A stretch of DNA of 15,523 nt from JAVVPO01 sp036655715. Its GTDB lineage: Bacteria; Bacillota; Clostridia; Lachnospirales; Cellulosilyticaceae. The stretch spans positions 1 through 15,523 of the forward strand of contig JAVVPO010000061.1 in NCBI GenBank assembly GCA_036655715.1, given 5' to 3'. The notes below the pieces were generated by a model, which did not search any database, was not told the DNA's origin, and was given only the letters and a program-made list of their open reading frames with translations. Every line of letters begins with the position of its first letter. Within the stretch, counting starts at the first letter, position 1. Positions 5,626 through 14,231 of the stretch are shown here, piece by piece. The translations under genes and the position numbers were made by a program.

Positions 5626-6231
5626 TTATTTTGTAATCTTTTTCAGCCTGAAAAAATCTTCTCTTTCTTTCTCTTCTAGCACATCTTGAATGTATTTAAT
5701 TTGTTCTTTGTACTTAGGTATTTGAATATGTTGTAAGGCATTGGTTCTTTTTTGAGTTTTTTGGATTTCTTTTGCTAACTTAAAAATAGAGTTATCTATC
5801 TCTGCTAACTCATAAATCATGTATCTTACTTCCCTAAACTTATGAGCTGCTCTATCAAGTGCTGCATTGGTATTATGAAATCCATAAGTTGGATATAATT
5901 CCTTTTTTTCATATTGGATAGTTGGAATATCTACTCCCATAACGCTTTTTAAAAGTACTTCAAATTCTTCATCCTTTGGAATACTATAAGCAATGTCTTC
6001 TACATTCTTAATACCCATCGTAATATTTACAGCTTGCAAAACCTCATAAGCTTCTGCTACTGTTGTATAAATCCTTGATTGAATACCTTTTGCCTTGTCT
6101 ACTAGCTCCATCATCTCTCTGATTAGAACTATTCTTTTTTTATCTAGAAGCTCAAATCCCTTTTTAGATAATTCAAGAGATGATTTTGACTTAATTAAGT
6201 TAGATTTAGTAGGCGCTATTAAAACAGCCAT
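5626..6231 (-). CDS. atpD: V/A-type ATPase subunit D (central rotor shaft)
   Basis: This subunit forms the coiled-coil rotor shaft inside the A3B3 head and couples ATP turnover to ring rotation. The 201 residues fit the family (about 200-215). The N-terminal PTKSNLIKSKSSLELSKKGFELLDKKR segment (residues 7-33) is the conserved long first helix, and the last 60 residues (ELAEIDNSIFKLAKEIQKTQKRTNAL onwards) make the second helix of the antiparallel coiled coil. It is the last gene of the operon. Its start lies 2 bases after the stop of subunit B, with AAGGAG inside the end of that gene, so translational coupling is likely. No hairpin terminator is visible between its stop and the 6S RNA promoter. 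Confidence 0.93.
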   Translation of the reverse strand: MAVLIAPTKSNLIKSKSSLELSKKGFELLDKKRIVLIREMMELVDKAKGIQSRIYTTVAEAYEVLQAVNITMGIKNVEDIAYSIPKDEEFEVLLKSVMGVDIPTIQYEKKELYPTYGFHNTNAALDRAAHKFREVRYMIYELAEIDNSIFKLAKEIQKTQKRTNALQHIQIPKYKEQIKYIQDVLEEKEREDFFRLKKITK

Positions 6232-6233
6232 AA

Positions 6234-7619
6234 CTATTTCTCCTTATTTCCTCTATAATATTTTTCAATCATCTCTGGGCTGATACGATCTAGTTCACGT
6301 TCTGGTAAAATAGATAGAACTTCCCATCCTATGTCTAAAGTTTCTACAATTGATCTGTTTTCTGAATGTCCCTGAGAGACAAAGCGCTCTTCAAATTGAC
6401 GACCAAACTCTAGATAAAGTTTATCTACATCACTTAAATCATCTTCACCTATAATTTGAGCTAAAGATCTTACATCTTGCACTCTTGAATAGGCAGAAAA
6501 TAATTGGCTTGATAAATCTGCATGGTCTTCTCTTGTGTAATCCGCTCCGATACCATCTTTCATAAGTCTTGATAAAGAGGGAAGTACTGCAATAGGCGGA
6601 TAAATATGTTTTTGATTAAGCTCTCTATTTAATACAATCTGCCCTTCTGTAATAAATCCAGTTAAGTCTGGAATAGGGTGAGTGATATCATCATTTGGCA
6701 TAGTAAGAATAGGGATAAGTGTAATAGATCCCTCTCTATCTAGAAGCATTCCTGCGCGCTCATAAATAGTTGCTAAGTCACTATATAAGTATCCTGGATA
6801 TCCTTTACGTGAAGGTACTTCTCCTCTTGTAGATGAGATCTCACGCAGTGCTTCTGCGTAACTTGTCATATCGGTTAAAATAACCAGTACGTGCATATTA
6901 CATTCAAATGCTAAGTACTCCGCTGCTGTTAAGGCACATCTTGGTGTTGCAATTCTTTCTACGATAGGGTCATCTGCTAAGTTAAGATACATAACAACAT
7001 GGTCTAATACCCCTGATGCTTCAAAACTTCTAATAAAGTAGCTTGCATCGTCATGTCTTGTACCCATAGCCCCAAATACTACTGCAAAGTTATCACTATT
7101 TGCACCTTCTATTTTGGCTTGGTTAACAATTTGTACCGCAAGCTCATTATGAGCAATACCATTTCCAGAGAATATTGGAAGTTTTTGCCCACGAATAAGA
7201 GTCATCAGCGCATCAATGGAAGATACCCCCGTTTGAATAAAGTTTCTAGGATATCTTCTTGCTACTGGATTAATAGGTCTACCATTAATATTTTCTTTTG
7301 TGTTAGATACTATTTGATAAGCCCCATCTATAGGGTTACCCACACCATTGAATGTTCTTCCTAATATATCTTTAGATAGTGGAAGCCTAAGAGGCTCTCC
7401 AGTAAATTTGACAGCAGCATTCTGAGTAGAAATACCTGTTGTTCCTTCAAACACCTGAACAATAACATTGTCTCCATCTACTGTGATTACCTTGCCCTTT
7501 CTTACTTCCCCATCTTCTAATTTGATATCAACGATTTCACCATACGCGACATCTTCTATTTTGGAAAGAACAATGAGTGGGCCTTCTACTCTTTCTAATT
7601 TTAGATATTCTTTTCTCAT
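6234..7619 (-). CDS. atpB: V/A-type ATPase subunit B (non-catalytic head subunit)
   Basis: It alternates with subunit A in the A3B3 head. The 461 residues are the standard length. The N-terminal barrel starts KEYLKLERVEGPLIVL (3-18). In place of a P-loop it has SGNGIAHNELA (151-161), the usual degenerate site of B subunits, so it does not hydrolyse ATP itself. YAEALRE lies at 254-260 and ERAG at 287-290. LPSLSRLM has Arg351 at the position of the arginine finger that completes the A-subunit catalytic site. The start at 7619 follows the stop of subunit A by 18 bases, with AAGG a few bases upstream. The closest look-alikes are F-type alpha subunits and flagellar FliI, but the missing Walker A and the neighbours settle it. 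Confidence 0.96.
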   Translation of the reverse strand: MRKEYLKLERVEGPLIVLSKIEDVAYGEIVDIKLEDGEVRKGKVITVDGDNVIVQVFEGTTGISTQNAAVKFTGEPLRLPLSKDILGRTFNGVGNPIDGAYQIVSNTKENINGRPINPVARRYPRNFIQTGVSSIDALMTLIRGQKLPIFSGNGIAHNELAVQIVNQAKIEGANSDNFAVVFGAMGTRHDDASYFIRSFEASGVLDHVVMYLNLADDPIVERIATPRCALTAAEYLAFECNMHVLVILTDMTSYAEALREISSTRGEVPSRKGYPGYLYSDLATIYERAGMLLDREGSITLIPILTMPNDDITHPIPDLTGFITEGQIVLNRELNQKHIYPPIAVLPSLSRLMKDGIGADYTREDHADLSSQLFSAYSRVQDVRSLAQIIGEDDLSDVDKLYLEFGRQFEERFVSQGHSENRSIVETLDIGWEVLSILPERELDRISPEMIEKYYRGNKEK

Positions 7620-7637
7620 AGCCTTACCATTCCTTAT

Positions 7638-9407
7638 CTATTTTTCATATTTTGCTCTTAATTCTTTATAAGTTGTTTTAATCTCAGCATCTAATGTATC
7701 TAATAACTCTATTTTATCATTTGGCACTTCGTATTTCATCTTCACTACATCTCCAAATACTTCTTGTTTACGAATGGTAGAAAGTGGAATTCCCATCTTC
7801 ACACACTGAAGTGAACTATCATAGAGTGTATTAATGACTTTAAGCATCTTGTATTGTTTTGTAAGACTTACATAAGTATCCTCTTTATGCAGTGCATTTT
7901 GTTGTAAGAAACCTTTTTTGATAGTTCTTGCAATCTCAAGGATAAGACGCTGATCATTTGGTAATACATCTTCCCCTACTAATTGTACGATTTCATTAAG
8001 TTTTTCTTCTTCTTGTAGCAATCTAATCATCTTTGCTCTTAGCTCTAACATATCAGGTGCTACATTTTCTTCATACCAGTCTTCTAACATACTTACATAA
8101 CCACTATAACTTGTTAAGTAGTTAATCGCTGGATAATGTCTTGCATAGGCAAGTTTTTTATCTAGTGCTAAGAAGGCACTTACGAAACGTTTTGTATTTT
8201 CTGTAACAGGCTCTGAGAAGTCCCCACCTGGAGGTGATACTGCACCGATAATGGTAACAGAAGCTTCTTCTCCAGCTAGCGTTTCTACGCAACCTGCTCT
8301 TTCATAGAACTGCGCCAATCTAGATGGTAAGTAAGCTGGATAGCCTTCTTCTGCTGGCATTTCTTCAAGACGCCCTGCAATCTCACGAAGTGCTTCTGCC
8401 CACCTTGAAGTGGAGTCAGCCATAATCGCTACATCATAACCCATATCTCTAAAATATTCTGCCATAGTAATACCTGTATAGATACTTGCTTCACGGGCTG
8501 CAACTGGCATATTAGAAGTATTTGCGATAAGTATAGTTCTTTCCATAAGTGGTCTATTCGTCCGTGGGTCAATAAGCGCTGGGAACTCTTCTAGTACGTT
8601 GGTCATCTCATTACCACGTTCCCCACAGCCTATATATACAATAATATCCGCATCACTCCATTTCGCAAGTTGATGCTGAGTAACTGTCTTCCCTGTACCA
8701 AACCCACCTGGTAATCCTACAGTTCCACCCTTAGCCACAGGGTAGAAAGTATCAATAACCCTTTGCCCTGTAATCAGTGGTTTATAAATAGGAATTCTTT
8801 TTGAGATAGGCCTTGCTTTTCTAACAGGCCATTTTTGCATAAGTGTAAGATTAAAAGACTGCTCTGATTCTAAAGTCAGTGTCACTATCACATCATTTAA
8901 TTTGTAATTGCCATTTGCTTTCGCTTCTTTAACTACTCCACTTACACTTGGAGGCACTAGTATCTTATGAAGGATACTTGGTGTTTCTTGTATAGTGGCA
9001 TAAATATCTCCACCCTTTAAAGTATCCCCCTCTTTAGCAATAATAGTGGTAGTCCATTCTTTATCTGGGTCTATAGATAAAAGGCCTATACCTTCTGGTA
9101 TAAAGTTCTTAGAAATATTTTCTATTGTCTTAAGTGGTCTTTGAATACCATCAAATATATTACCAAGCATTCCAGGTCCAAGTGTTAAAGATAAAGGTGC
9201 ACCTGTTGGTATGATTTCTTCTCCAGCTTTTAATCCTTCAGTTTCTTCATAAACCTGTACAGTTGCTATATCACCTTCTAAAGATACAACTTCTCCTATA
9301 AGCATCATTCTGCCTACAGTTACCATTTCATTTACCTTGAATCTAGCCATATTTCGGCCTTTTACAACAGGTCCATTAATAACTTCTACTATACCATTGT
9401 TACTCAC
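7638..9407 (-). CDS. atpA: V/A-type ATPase catalytic subunit A
   Basis: This is the ATP-hydrolysing or -synthesising subunit of the rotary ATPase. Numbered from the longer GTG start at 9416 (592 residues), it has an N-terminal barrel with GIVEVINGPVV, and the bulge domain unique to V/A-type A subunits at about 115-190. Walker A is GGFGTGKT (237-244, Lys243). GERGNE (265-270) carries the catalytic glutamate, and Walker B is VAIMADSTSRW with Asp334. SPPGGDFSEPVT lies at 394-405, followed by a helical C-terminal domain. I prefer the GTG at 9407 (589 residues). It lies 5 bases after AGGTGA, a perfect match to part of the anti-Shine-Dalgarno complement, whereas the GTG at 9416 has nothing well spaced before it. 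Either way the start overlaps the end of subunit E (stop at 9400), which suggests coupled translation. Confidence 0.96.
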   Translation of the reverse strand: MSNNGIVEVINGPVVKGRNMARFKVNEMVTVGRMMLIGEVVSLEGDIATVQVYEETEGLKAGEEIIPTGAPLSLTLGPGMLGNIFDGIQRPLKTIENISKNFIPEGIGLLSIDPDKEWTTTIIAKEGDTLKGGDIYATIQETPSILHKILVPPSVSGVVKEAKANGNYKLNDVIVTLTLESEQSFNLTLMQKWPVRKARPISKRIPIYKPLITGQRVIDTFYPVAKGGTVGLPGGFGTGKTVTQHQLAKWSDADIIVYIGCGERGNEMTNVLEEFPALIDPRTNRPLMERTILIANTSNMPVAAREASIYTGITMAEYFRDMGYDVAIMADSTSRWAEALREIAGRLEEMPAEEGYPAYLPSRLAQFYERAGCVETLAGEEASVTIIGAVSPPGGDFSEPVTENTKRFVSAFLALDKKLAYARHYPAINYLTSYSGYVSMLEDWYEENVAPDMLELRAKMIRLLQEEEKLNEIVQLVGEDVLPNDQRLILEIARTIKKGFLQQNALHKEDTYVSLTKQYKMLKVINTLYDSSLQCVKMGIPLSTIRKQEVFGDVVKMKYEVPNDKIELLDTLDAEIKTTYKELRAKYEK

Positions 9408-10041
9408 TTGCTTCACCTACCTGTTCTATAGCCTCAAATACTTGTTCCACTATATAGGATTTAGAATCCTCAAGCATCGTCATAATAGATAAATCCATTC
9501 TGATATTTTCACTTGGAATTTCTACAATCACACCACCTAATATAGGTGTTTCACAAGCTTCTATAACTACTTTACTACTTTCTATCTCTAGACTCTCTAA
9601 GTAGCTACTCACTTGCTCTTTGTATCTTTGTATATCTTCTTTTGTCATGTGAATAATAATTTGATTTTTAATCTCTCCAAGATTTCTTATATTATCAATG
9701 ACTTTTAAAAGATAAGCCTCATAAGCGTCACTTTTTATAAATTTATTAATATGTTCTTTTAGCTGTATCATGCAGAGATTAACACATTTATCTTTAGAAG
9801 TCATAGCTTGCTTTTTCGCTTGCATTTTAGCTTTACTTACCATTTCAGTTCTTTTAAGTTCAGCTTTTTTTATAGCTCTATCTACCATAAGCCTAGCTTC
9901 TTTGTCTACTATTTCATTATGTTCTATTTGCTTTTGTTTATATTCTTCTTCAATTAAAGCTAATTTTCCACTTATCTCGTCTTTAATATCTTGTTGTAAT
10001 AATTTTGAAAAAAGGGATAGCTTTTGTTCTATTGTGACCAT
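9400..10041 (-). CDS. atpE: V/A-type ATPase subunit E (peripheral stalk)
   Basis: Subunit E pairs with the small coiled-coil subunit (gene at 13890-14207) to form the peripheral stalks that hold the head against rotation. The 213 residues fit the family (about 185-215). Residues 1-100 are a long charged helix rich in lysine, glutamate and glutamine (EEEYKQKQIEHNEIVDKEAR region). The C-terminal globular part includes the family-typical GGVIVEIPSENIRMDLSI (164-181) and ends in a helix EQVFEAIEQVGEASE. The start at 10041 has GAGGTGAG 5-6 bases upstream, overlapping the stop of subunit F. Sequence conservation of this subunit is low, so the operon position supports the call. Confidence 0.88.
   Translation of the reverse strand: MVTIEQKLSLFSKLLQQDIKDEISGKLALIEEEYKQKQIEHNEIVDKEARLMVDRAIKKAELKRTEMVSKAKMQAKKQAMTSKDKCVNLCMIQLKEHINKFIKSDAYEAYLLKVIDNIRNLGEIKNQIIIHMTKEDIQRYKEQVSSYLESLEIESSKVVIEACETPILGGVIVEIPSENIRMDLSIMTMLEDSKSYIVEQVFEAIEQVGEASE
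9413..9418 (-). promoter_or_regulatory. atpA: Ribosome-binding site deciding the subunit A start
   Basis: AGGTGA on the minus strand ends 5 bases before the GTG at 9407 and covers the other candidate GTG at 9416. It therefore favours the inner start. The site is inside the last codons of subunit E. Confidence 0.55.
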
Positions 10042-10052
10042 TCTTTCTCACC

Positions 10053-10361
10053 TCATATACGAATGCCTACGGATTCCCTTATATAGTTTGTAATCACATC
10101 ATTGCCACGTGATGTACCATGTCTATCTGGAATTTCTATAATAAGAGGTCTAGCTCTTCTTAGCTTTAGATCCATAATTTCCTCTGTCGCTAAGTCTACA
10201 ATTTTTTCTGTTAAGATGATAATACCTATCTCTTCATCTTTTATAGCTTCATCAATAGCGGCTAATACCTCTTCTTTTTTGTGTGCAATAATCCCATTCA
10301 TACCTGCAAGTCTCATGCCTACCCAGGTATCTCTGTTATCACTAATAACAAATGATTTCAT
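10053..10361 (-). CDS. atpF: V/A-type ATPase subunit F (rotor stalk)
   Basis: This small subunit binds the D shaft and modulates ATPase activity. At 102 residues it is standard (about 100-110). It has a Rossmann-like alternation: FVISDNRDTWVGMRLAGMNG (4-23) is the typical first strand and helix, and EIGIIILTEKIVDL (43-57) and RARPLIIEIPDRHG (69-82) are the next strands. It ends YIRESVGIRI, the usual C-terminal helix that contacts D. In Enterococcus hirae the equivalent gene is called ntpG. It follows subunit K by 21 bases. The ribosome site (AAAAGAG, 9 bases before ATG) is weaker than those of its neighbours. Confidence 0.92.
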   Translation of the reverse strand: MKSFVISDNRDTWVGMRLAGMNGIIAHKKEEVLAAIDEAIKDEEIGIIILTEKIVDLATEEIMDLKLRRARPLIIEIPDRHGTSRGNDVITNYIRESVGIRI

Positions 10362-10382
10362 AGCGCTGCTCTTTTCTATAGA

Positions 10383-10826
10383 TTATACAAATAATATTAA
10401 AATTGAAATAATCATTCCATAAATAGCAATACCTTCAGCCATACCAACAAAGATAAGTGTTTTACCTAATATAGATGAATCTTCTGATATTGCACCAATA
10501 GCAGATGAACCTACTGAACCTACCGCTTTACCTGTACCGATTGTTGCAAGACCAGTACTTAATGCTGCTGCTAAATACTTAAATCCTTCTCCAAGTGAAA
10601 TACCAGCTGCTGTTCCTGCTGCTCCCGCTGCTGCTACTGGCTCTGCAAATACCGGACTACTAATAAGCATGAAAACAAACATACCTGCTATTGCTACTCC
10701 AAATGTTGATACAGAACTAATAATTGCTGTTTTTACATTACCTTTTTTATTTGTTTTTAAAGCACGTACTCCATAGAAAATAGTTGATACTGCTATAATT
10801 GCTGCTAAAATAACCATTGCTTGCAT
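10383..10826 (-). CDS. atpK: V/A-type ATPase subunit K (membrane ion-binding ring)
   Basis: It forms the rotating membrane ring, with one ion carried per carboxylate. The 147 residues hold four hydrophobic segments, about 1-22, 33-60, 80-110 and 121-146. Only the second hairpin looks like a classical c-type subunit: GLATIGTGKAVGSVG in the first helix, the ISED loop (113-116), and FVGMAEGIAIYG with the ion-binding Glu131 in the second helix. The first hairpin has no equivalent acidic residue and is followed by an alanine/glycine linker (PVAAAGAAGTAAG). Clostridial K proteins of 140-165 residues with this layout are known. At the place where sodium-type rings carry a glutamine ligand I see Thr98 or Lys100, depending on alignment, so I cannot say whether sodium or protons are moved. 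The start has AGAGGAAG about 9 bases upstream. Confidence 0.93.
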   Translation of the reverse strand: MQAMVILAAIIAVSTIFYGVRALKTNKKGNVKTAIISSVSTFGVAIAGMFVFMLISSPVFAEPVAAAGAAGTAAGISLGEGFKYLAAALSTGLATIGTGKAVGSVGSSAIGAISEDSSILGKTLIFVGMAEGIAIYGMIISILILFV

Positions 10827-10852
10827 AGTTTGATCTTCCTCTCAAATTTGTT

Positions 10853-12835
10853 TTATTTGTTTTTAATACTTATTGGATTATATTCTTCGCCATCACCTTT
10901 AAAGTACTTACTAAACATTTCATAATATTGAAGTCTTAGCCCTTGTATGAATACTACCAAGCCTTCAAGTGATAATATAAGAATATTTCCTAGTGCCAAA
11001 ATAATTATTTTTAGTACTATATTGTCTGTCATATCTGACATAACAAGGAATGCCATAAATAATCCTGCATGATTAAGTGCAAAGGCTCCAACCCTGATAA
11101 ACGAAATAGCATTACTTAATGCTCCAAGGATTGTTTCTACGCCTTCAAATCCACTTTCTACAAAGTAAGATGTAGCATCTCCATTAATATAAGGTTTATT
11201 TTTTTCAAGTATATTTGCAAGTGGTTGTTTAAATACCATGATAATAAGAGATGCAACCATCACACCTATCGGTACAAAAACAGATACTGGTATGACACCT
11301 ACAATAGTAACTCCTGTGAAGATAAGCCCCATAAAGAATATATAGCCTACTACTCCATTCTTTCCAAATATTCCCTCTTCTATATCTCCTCTACGTAAGG
11401 AGTTAATAATTCCAAAGATAAATGAAATCGTGAGTACTACAACTCCAAATATAACCCCTGACAATAAGATAAGTGGGATATTTCTAGTTGACAATGGACT
11501 ACCTATAAGGCTTGGAAGCCATGGAAGCTCATGTTGTTCAAGTCCAAATAAACTGCCATATACAAACCCAAATATTATTGAAAATGTTCCAAGCCTCGTC
11601 AGAATGCCTCCTGCCACTTCATTTTTCCTATATAAGAATAGCCCTGCTAAGAAATATACAAGCCCTTGCCCGATATCTCCAAACATAATTCCAAACATCA
11701 GACAAAATGTAATGGCTAAGAACGGCGTAGGATCTATCTCATGATAAGATGGCAAACCATACAGCTTCACAATCATTTCAAATGGTCTTACTAACCAATT
11801 GTTCTTAAGTTTAGTTGGTGGCATAACTTTCTTACCAAGTTCATTGGCATCCTTAATAATAATGACAAATTTATCTGTAACATTACCAATTTGTTCTTCT
11901 ATTTTATCTTTATCCTTTTTAGTAATCCATGCATTTAGTACAAACAAGTTGTTGCCATGAATAATCTGTTGTTTAAGCTCCAATATTTTTTGTTCAAGTT
12001 TTATTCTTGTATAGATTTTATTTAAAAGAGATAATTTTTTCTCTTTATTTTTAAGAATAAGTATCAGTAGTTCTTCAATATCCTGCTCTAGCACATTAAT
12101 TCTAGCATCTATCGAACCTACCATTTGAATCATATTAGGAGATATACCTTCTGGTATATGGATAGCTACCCAGTTAAGTGACTTAAGCAATCTATCTGTC
12201 TCTCCCTTAAATTGCTTAGGATAGATAACTAGATAAATATCTTCTCTTGAATCTTGTATTTCCCCTATTTGTAATACAATGGCGCTTATGTTCTCATAAT
12301 TTTTTTTGATTTGCATTTTATTTTCATGGGATAATAAGCCCACTTCATATTCAAAATAACTAAGTTCTTTTAAAGAGTCAAAGGATAAATTCTTTTTTCT
12401 AATGCTTGCTGCAATGTGTCTAAAGTCTCTTAGCTTTTGTATTTCTTGCTTTTTATGATTAATGACAACTACGCTGTCCCCGACTTCTGCTTTGAGATGC
12501 TCTAGATTTTTCTTTGCATTTTCAATACTATAATGTTTGTCATAAGCTGCTGTATCAATACAGTGTCTCATATCTAGTCCATCACTAACTTCGTATAAGA
12601 TATTTTCCAACTCATTGTAATCAGCTTCTAGTTCTTGATAATCTTCATTTAGAGAAAGTGTATTATGAGGAATCATCGCTTCATATTCGTGTACAATATA
12701 ATTATTGTCATATACATCCCCTTGATGATCAAGGTTCAGATGTACATTTTCACATAGCACTAGCTCTTCTAATATCGCATGCTCTTCTTCTAATGACCCC
12801 ACTAAATTGAGCAATACCATTTTTTCAATAGCCAT
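10853..12835 (-). CDS. atpI: V/A-type ATPase subunit I (membrane stator, a-subunit)
   Basis: This is the stator that forms the ion half-channels beside the K ring and anchors the peripheral stalks. The 660 residues match the family (about 640-670). Residues 1-345 are cytoplasmic with long coiled-coil stretches (65-140, 245-295). The C-terminal half has seven or eight membrane segments, starting with PFLAITFCLMFGIMFGDIGQG (371-391), a family hallmark. Arg581 in AISFIRVGAFALNHAG is the essential arginine facing the ring glutamate, and Arg634 in FIQGLRLQYYEMF matches the second conserved arginine. The start at 12835 has GGAGGAG about 7 bases upstream and lies 18 bases after the stop of subunit C. 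Confidence 0.95.
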   Translation of the reverse strand: MAIEKMVLLNLVGSLEEEHAILEELVLCENVHLNLDHQGDVYDNNYIVHEYEAMIPHNTLSLNEDYQELEADYNELENILYEVSDGLDMRHCIDTAAYDKHYSIENAKKNLEHLKAEVGDSVVVINHKKQEIQKLRDFRHIAASIRKKNLSFDSLKELSYFEYEVGLLSHENKMQIKKNYENISAIVLQIGEIQDSREDIYLVIYPKQFKGETDRLLKSLNWVAIHIPEGISPNMIQMVGSIDARINVLEQDIEELLILILKNKEKKLSLLNKIYTRIKLEQKILELKQQIIHGNNLFVLNAWITKKDKDKIEEQIGNVTDKFVIIIKDANELGKKVMPPTKLKNNWLVRPFEMIVKLYGLPSYHEIDPTPFLAITFCLMFGIMFGDIGQGLVYFLAGLFLYRKNEVAGGILTRLGTFSIIFGFVYGSLFGLEQHELPWLPSLIGSPLSTRNIPLILLSGVIFGVVVLTISFIFGIINSLRRGDIEEGIFGKNGVVGYIFFMGLIFTGVTIVGVIPVSVFVPIGVMVASLIIMVFKQPLANILEKNKPYINGDATSYFVESGFEGVETILGALSNAISFIRVGAFALNHAGLFMAFLVMSDMTDNIVLKIIILALGNILILSLEGLVVFIQGLRLQYYEMFSKYFKGDGEEYNPISIKNK

Positions 12836-12853
12836 CTACCGCTCCTCCACTCA

Positions 12854-13888
12854 TTATGGTGTATAAACCAAAAATTTCTTAATTTCTTCTTTAGTCAGTT
12901 CATATCTAATGCCTTCTGTGACAGCAATTAATTCCTTAACTTCTATCTCCATCCTATAAATATAGGCTAGTGGCATCGTAATATTTTCATCATCTTTGAG
13001 ATTTTTTATAAGCTGATATATTCTTTTATCTATAGCTTTTTCTAACGAAATATCATCACTTTGCTGAAATAACGCATATCCTAAGTATTTTTCAGCTAAT
13101 TTTTCAAATTCCTCTAAAGTCTTGGTATAGATTAGCCCTTTAAGTCTTGCAAAAGATATTTTTCTTCCCCCTGGTATGCTGTAAATCAATATTTCTTCTC
13201 TAGAAATATCAAAGTACTTTGTCGCACGGTAAATCCACTGTACATTCAGATAATCAATTTCTGTACCTATCATATCCTCTGCAATCTTTTTGTCTTCTTC
13301 GTTTAGCTGCTTGGCCTTTTCAATAAGCAGTCTATAAAATAAAATATTTAATTTCATCTCCATATCAAATTCTCTTGTTGTCAAATCTTCTTGAGTCGTT
13401 GTCTTGAGAACCTCATAGTACGGCGTTCCTTTTAGATTTTCTACAAATTGTATCACACTTCTGCTAGCTAGTAATTTATCATAAGATACCACTCCATATT
13501 TCGCAGAATACACAAAGTGTTCTTTAACTTCTACCACTTCCTCACCTCTAGCAATCGTCCTTAATATAAGCTGAAGATTATCTATTTCATATTTCATAAG
13601 AAGTATTTTAAAAAACTCTTTATAGGGTCCTGAAAAATAATAAAGTATCTTTTCTATTTCATAGACTACGTATTGATTAAGGGCTACTTCTAACTCTCCC
13701 CTATGCATCTCTTCGGTATTAGCAGCTGGAATAATCTCTTTATAGCCATGTTTCTTTTTTAAAAACTCTATGACTTCTTTGACACTTTTGAAGTCCATCA
13801 TTTTATTCCAGTCCGATGTATCTAGAAGTGCACGTCTTCTAGCGTGTAACTTTGTATTGATTGCACCATAACACGCAAATGAACTCAT
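12854..13888 (-). CDS. atpC: V/A-type ATPase subunit C (stalk-to-ring socket)
   Basis: This is the funnel-shaped all-helical subunit (the yeast d homologue) that seats the D-F shaft on the membrane ring. The 344 residues are typical (about 330-350). It is almost wholly helical by composition, with no membrane segment. Family-like stretches include the N-terminal YGAINTKLHARRRALLD (8-24), LLMKYEIDNLQLILR (96-110), and AYIYRMEIEVKELIAVTEGIRY near the C-terminus. The start at 13888 follows the stop of the coiled-coil gene by one base, with GGAGG 6 bases before ATG. In Enterococcus hirae this gene sits after E; here it is second in the operon. Confidence 0.9.
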   Translation of the reverse strand: MSSFACYGAINTKLHARRRALLDTSDWNKMMDFKSVKEVIEFLKKKHGYKEIIPAANTEEMHRGELEVALNQYVVYEIEKILYYFSGPYKEFFKILLMKYEIDNLQLILRTIARGEEVVEVKEHFVYSAKYGVVSYDKLLASRSVIQFVENLKGTPYYEVLKTTTQEDLTTREFDMEMKLNILFYRLLIEKAKQLNEEDKKIAEDMIGTEIDYLNVQWIYRATKYFDISREEILIYSIPGGRKISFARLKGLIYTKTLEEFEKLAEKYLGYALFQQSDDISLEKAIDKRIYQLIKNLKDDENITMPLAYIYRMEIEVKELIAVTEGIRYELTKEEIKKFLVYTP

Positions 13889-13889
13889 A

Positions 13890-14207
13890 TTACGCCTCCA
13901 CTACAAACAATTCTTTAAATAGCCCATCTACTAATTGCTGCTCTACTTGAAAATATTTGTTTTCTATAAGTAACGTAGCTTGTTTTGATCGTTCTTCTTC
14001 TATCCTTAGAGCTTGCTGCCCTTGCTCTATAATTTGTTTATACATTTTCTCAGCTTTTTTCTCCGCCTTGTCTATCTTATGCCCCTTATATTCTTTCATC
14101 TGTTTAGCATATTCTTGTTTCCTTTCTTCTAGTGTATCTTCGTTTTGTTTTTGGTTCTGAAACGCTAATTGATCGATTTTAATAATTTCTCTAATGACCT
14201 CTTGCAT
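13890..14207 (-). CDS. V/A-type ATPase small peripheral-stalk subunit (G/H; NtpF-like)
   Basis: The protein is 105 residues, with a charged coiled coil from about residue 15 to 95 rich in lysine, glutamate and glutamine (EERKQEYAKQMKEYKGHK and KAEKKAEKMYKQIIEQGQQ). There is no membrane segment. As first gene of the operon it is in the same place as ntpF of Enterococcus hirae, and it should pair with subunit E in the peripheral stalk. Similarity among such proteins is low, so the call rests on length, coiled-coil character and context. The longest frame would begin at ATG 14225, but AGGAG falls inside codons 2-4 of that frame, 8 bases before the ATG at 14207, and nothing Shine-Dalgarno-like precedes 14225. 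I therefore place the start at 14207. Confidence 0.82.
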   Translation of the reverse strand: MQEVIREIIKIDQLAFQNQKQNEDTLEERKQEYAKQMKEYKGHKIDKAEKKAEKMYKQIIEQGQQALRIEEERSKQATLLIENKYFQVEQQLVDGLFKELFVVEA

Positions 14208-14215
14208 AGTGACAT

Positions 14216-14220
14216 CTCCT
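14216..14220 (-). promoter_or_regulatory. Ribosome-binding site deciding the start of the first ATPase gene
   Basis: AGGAG on the minus strand lies 8 bases before the ATG at 14207. Because it overlaps codons 2-4 of the longer frame from 14225, it points to the inner ATG. Confidence 0.7.
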
Positions 14221-14231
14221 ACCATTTAATT

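Noticed and set aside
7053..7364. Plus-strand open frame of 103 codons inside subunit B
   Set aside because: It is fully antisense to a highly conserved ATPase gene, with no ribosome site and no protein-like pattern.
9770..10422. Two plus-strand open frames of more than 100 codons opposite subunits E and F
   Set aside because: They mirror lysine/glutamate-rich coding on the minus strand (giving leucine/serine-rich shadows) and overlap real genes entirely.
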